The notes beneath the pieces are model-generated. The model had not been told where the DNA came from, did no database searches, and saw nothing but the letters and a program-made list of their open reading frames with translations. From Gordonia asplenii (lineage in GTDB: Bacteria > Actinomycetota > Actinomycetes > Mycobacteriales > Mycobacteriaceae): a stretch of 64,000 nt of DNA. The stretch covers positions 1 through 64,000 of the forward strand of contig NZ_JABBNB010000011.1 of assembly GCF_012933505.1 (NCBI RefSeq). Direction: 5' to 3'. Both the position numbers and the translations under genes were made by a program. Position 1 is the first letter of the stretch. Each line of letters begins with the position of its first letter. Below are positions 62,616 to 64,000 of the stretch, in pieces.

Positions 62616-63650
62616 TCAGCGGCCGGGATGTGCATCCTCGGTGAGCAGGCGACGCATCACCTTGCGCACCTGGATCAGCGCCGCGTCGGCGGCGACGTTC
62701 ACTTCGCGGACCCAGCCGTCGCGGTCGATCACGCCCTGCATGATCTCCAGCTCGACCTGGACCCGTCGGTAGTACGCGGTCAACAGCGGGCGCAGGGTGC
62801 CGGTGACCGCGTCGCTGTGTCCGAAGTTGCGGCTCACCACCCAGTGGTGGCGGGTCGTCGTCGCATCGATCGGGGTGATCGCGTGACTGAAGTACATCTG
62901 CAGCGGACCGTCGGGGCCGGCGACGTCCCATCGGTCCACCCAGAGACCGGGGCTGGCGAACAGTCCCTCCTCGTGCTGGACGTGCTCGCTGCCGTGTTCG
63001 ATGCCGAGGACCTCGTACTGCCAGTTCTGCAGCTTCGACGCCGGGAAGTCACGCCAGAACCGAACCTGTTGCTCACTCACCTCGACGACGAGCGTGGGCG
63101 GCGGGCCGTGCAGAGCGGGCGGCGAGAGCACCGGATCGACCTGCGCGACATGCGTGATGTCGGAGAAGTTGTCCTGCAATAGCGCGCCCGTCGCACGCGT
63201 CACCCACGCCTGCCCGAAGCTCGTCCAACCGTCACCGTCGAGCCACGGGAGGTCGATGAGCGGGCGCCGGTCGGCCCGATCCGGGGTCCCCGGCCACACC
63301 CACACGACTCCACCGTGCTCGATCACCGGGAACGTCCGCACCGCGGCACCGACCGGTGGGCTCGTCTGCGTGGGGACCGATGCCACGGTGCCGTCGGGGC
63401 GGTAGACGAAGCCGGTGTATGCGGCCACGAGGTCGTCGCCCGACACGGTGCCCCGGCTGAGCGGGTACGGCCGGTGGATGCAGCGGTCGGCGAGGGCGAC
63501 GATGTCGCCGGTCAGCTTGCGGTACAGCACCACGCCGGTGTCGAGGAGCCGGACTCCGAGCGGAGATCGGCCGACTTCGCTGCTGCTCGCAACCGCGTAC
63601 CAGGCGTTGTACGGGAAGTCGGTGGATGCGGGGGAACTCTGTGCACTCAT
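62616..63650 (-). CDS. Rieske oxygenase-like protein with degenerate metal sites
   Basis: The protein has 344 residues and aligns end to end with VanA-type oxygenases (FPYNAWYAVASSSEVG start; C-terminal MQGVIDRDG). Only half of the Rieske site remains: Cys57 and His59 (DRCIHRP), whereas the second pair, normally CPYHG, reads AAYTG (Ala76, Thr79). In the mononuclear site (DNFSDITHVAQVD) Asp164 and His167 are kept, but the second His is Asp172, and the position of the carboxylate ligand aligns with Val297. The frame is otherwise intact and the gene is in an operon with a reductase, so it looks like a maintained pseudoenzyme or partner subunit, not decay. Confidence 0.85.
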   Translation of the reverse strand: MSAQSSPASTDFPYNAWYAVASSSEVGRSPLGVRLLDTGVVLYRKLTGDIVALADRCIHRPYPLSRGTVSGDDLVAAYTGFVYRPDGTVASVPTQTSPPVGAAVRTFPVIEHGGVVWVWPGTPDRADRRPLIDLPWLDGDGWTSFGQAWVTRATGALLQDNFSDITHVAQVDPVLSPPALHGPPPTLVVEVSEQQVRFWRDFPASKLQNWQYEVLGIEHGSEHVQHEEGLFASPGLWVDRWDVAGPDGPLQMYFSHAITPIDATTTRHHWVVSRNFGHSDAVTGTLRPLLTAYYRRVQVELEIMQGVIDRDGWVREVNVAADAALIQVRKVMRRLLTEDAHPGR

Positions 63651-63675
63651 CGTGGCGGTCCTTGAGTAGTCCGGT

Positions 63676-64000
63676 CTACAGGTCCAGGGTCAGTTCGCGG
63701 CCGCGGCAGCGCGACACGCAGATCATCAGCGACGTGTTGGCCGCGCGCTCGTCGTCGTCGAGAACGACGTCGCGGTGGTCCGCCTCGCCGTCGACGATGT
63801 CGGTCTCGCACGTGCCGCAGATGCCTTCCAGGCATGATCCGAGCACGGCGATCCCGTTGTCCTTGCAGACCTGGTAGATCGACTTGTCGGCCGGGACGGT
63901 CAGCGTGACACCCGACCGTTCGAGAATCACGTCGAATTCGGTGTTCTCGCCGCCGGTGTTCTTCGCGGAGAAGCGCTCCAGGTGCAGCGACCCGGCCGGC
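63676..64000 (-). CDS. C-terminal part of a VanB/PDR-type oxygenase reductase (cut by window end)
   Basis: The last 108 codons of a longer gene are visible, reading from the window edge (PAGSLHLERFSAKNTGG...) through an intact plant-type [2Fe-2S] ferredoxin domain: SCLEGICGTC and a distal Cys in MICVSRC. In full-length relatives FMN and NAD domains precede this. It ends 25 nt before the Rieske-like gene, its presumed partner, and might also reduce the P450. The start lies outside the window. Confidence 0.88.
   Translation of the reverse strand, partial: PAGSLHLERFSAKNTGGENTEFDVILERSGVTLTVPADKSIYQVCKDNGIAVLGSCLEGICGTCETDIVDGEADHRDVVLDDDERAANTSLMICVSRCRGRELTLDL

Overview
The window is high-GC actinobacterial DNA. 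It most likely comes from a mycolate-producing member of the Mycobacteriales, and Gordonia or a close relative is my guess. The guess rests on gene content and order also found in Mycobacterium: an FAD-protein/DUF1365/CFA-synthase/DUF1295/sigK/rskA block, the serB2-ctaD-fecB neighbourhood, a stand-alone LigD-type polymerase domain and a class Ib nrdF. A dispersed palindromic repeat family with the core GAGCGCAGCGAGTCGAAACC fits the same group. No tRNA, rRNA, CRISPR array or complete insertion sequence is visible.

1-31 kb is mostly backbone. A small antitoxin/Doc pair (17-591) is followed by a gene-poor, repeat-rich stretch. A methyltransferase/enoyl-CoA hydratase pair then diverges from an eight-gene overlapping operon (3119-11285): FAD oxidoreductase, DUF1365, two cyclopropane-fatty-acid-synthase-like methyltransferases, DUF1295 protein, sigma factor SigK, anti-sigma RskA and a DNA photolyase. 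A SigK-like promoter precedes its first gene, so the operon looks autoregulated and joins lipid-tail modification to photorepair. Next come a LigD-Pol protein, NUDIX hydrolase, M20 amidohydrolase, ABC ATPase, luciferase-like oxidoreductase, ankyrin lipoprotein, MerR/aldo-keto reductase pair, Pth2-like protein, a DUF4190 protein, serB2, ctaD, fecB, a convergent two-component pair, a PAP2 phosphatase, a DinB-like protein and a PPOX protein.

29.7-48.2 kb begins with a SNF2 helicase/SWIM protein pair. It continues with a visibly less GC-rich catabolic island (33.5-45.65 kb): a GntR regulator, an intact Rieske oxygenase with its reductase, an aldehyde dehydrogenase, a PhzS-like flavin monooxygenase, three SDRs, a DUF1857 protein, an NTF2-like protein, an FAH-family hydrolase, an MDR oxidoreductase and an extradiol dioxygenase. 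Four copies of a palindrome close to AGTGTATACACT sit at the GntR promoter and at the three promoter regions of the island, which defines a likely local regulon for an aromatic compound I cannot identify. A DUF2252 protein, an unrecognised membrane protein and a solitary nrdF follow.

49.4-64 kb is a second catabolic locus, apparently for an amine: CoA-transferase, class III aminotransferase, GntR regulator, aldehyde dehydrogenase, then an operon of glutamine-synthetase-like enzyme, two class I amidotransferase-fold proteins and a cytochrome P450. Divergent from that operon are an alcohol dehydrogenase and an APC permease, followed by a succinate-semialdehyde-type dehydrogenase, a Rieske-oxygenase-like protein and a ferredoxin-type reductase cut by the window end. 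The parts resemble the gamma-glutamylated putrescine (Puu) route without its PuuB oxidase, combined with the P450/GntR/glutamine-synthetase-like genes known from cyclic-amine utilisation. A 15-bp operator, ACGATAAA(C/G)TATCGT, occurs almost identically at two distant promoters of this locus. The Rieske-like protein has lost nearly all of its metal ligands and is the most unexpected single gene in the window.
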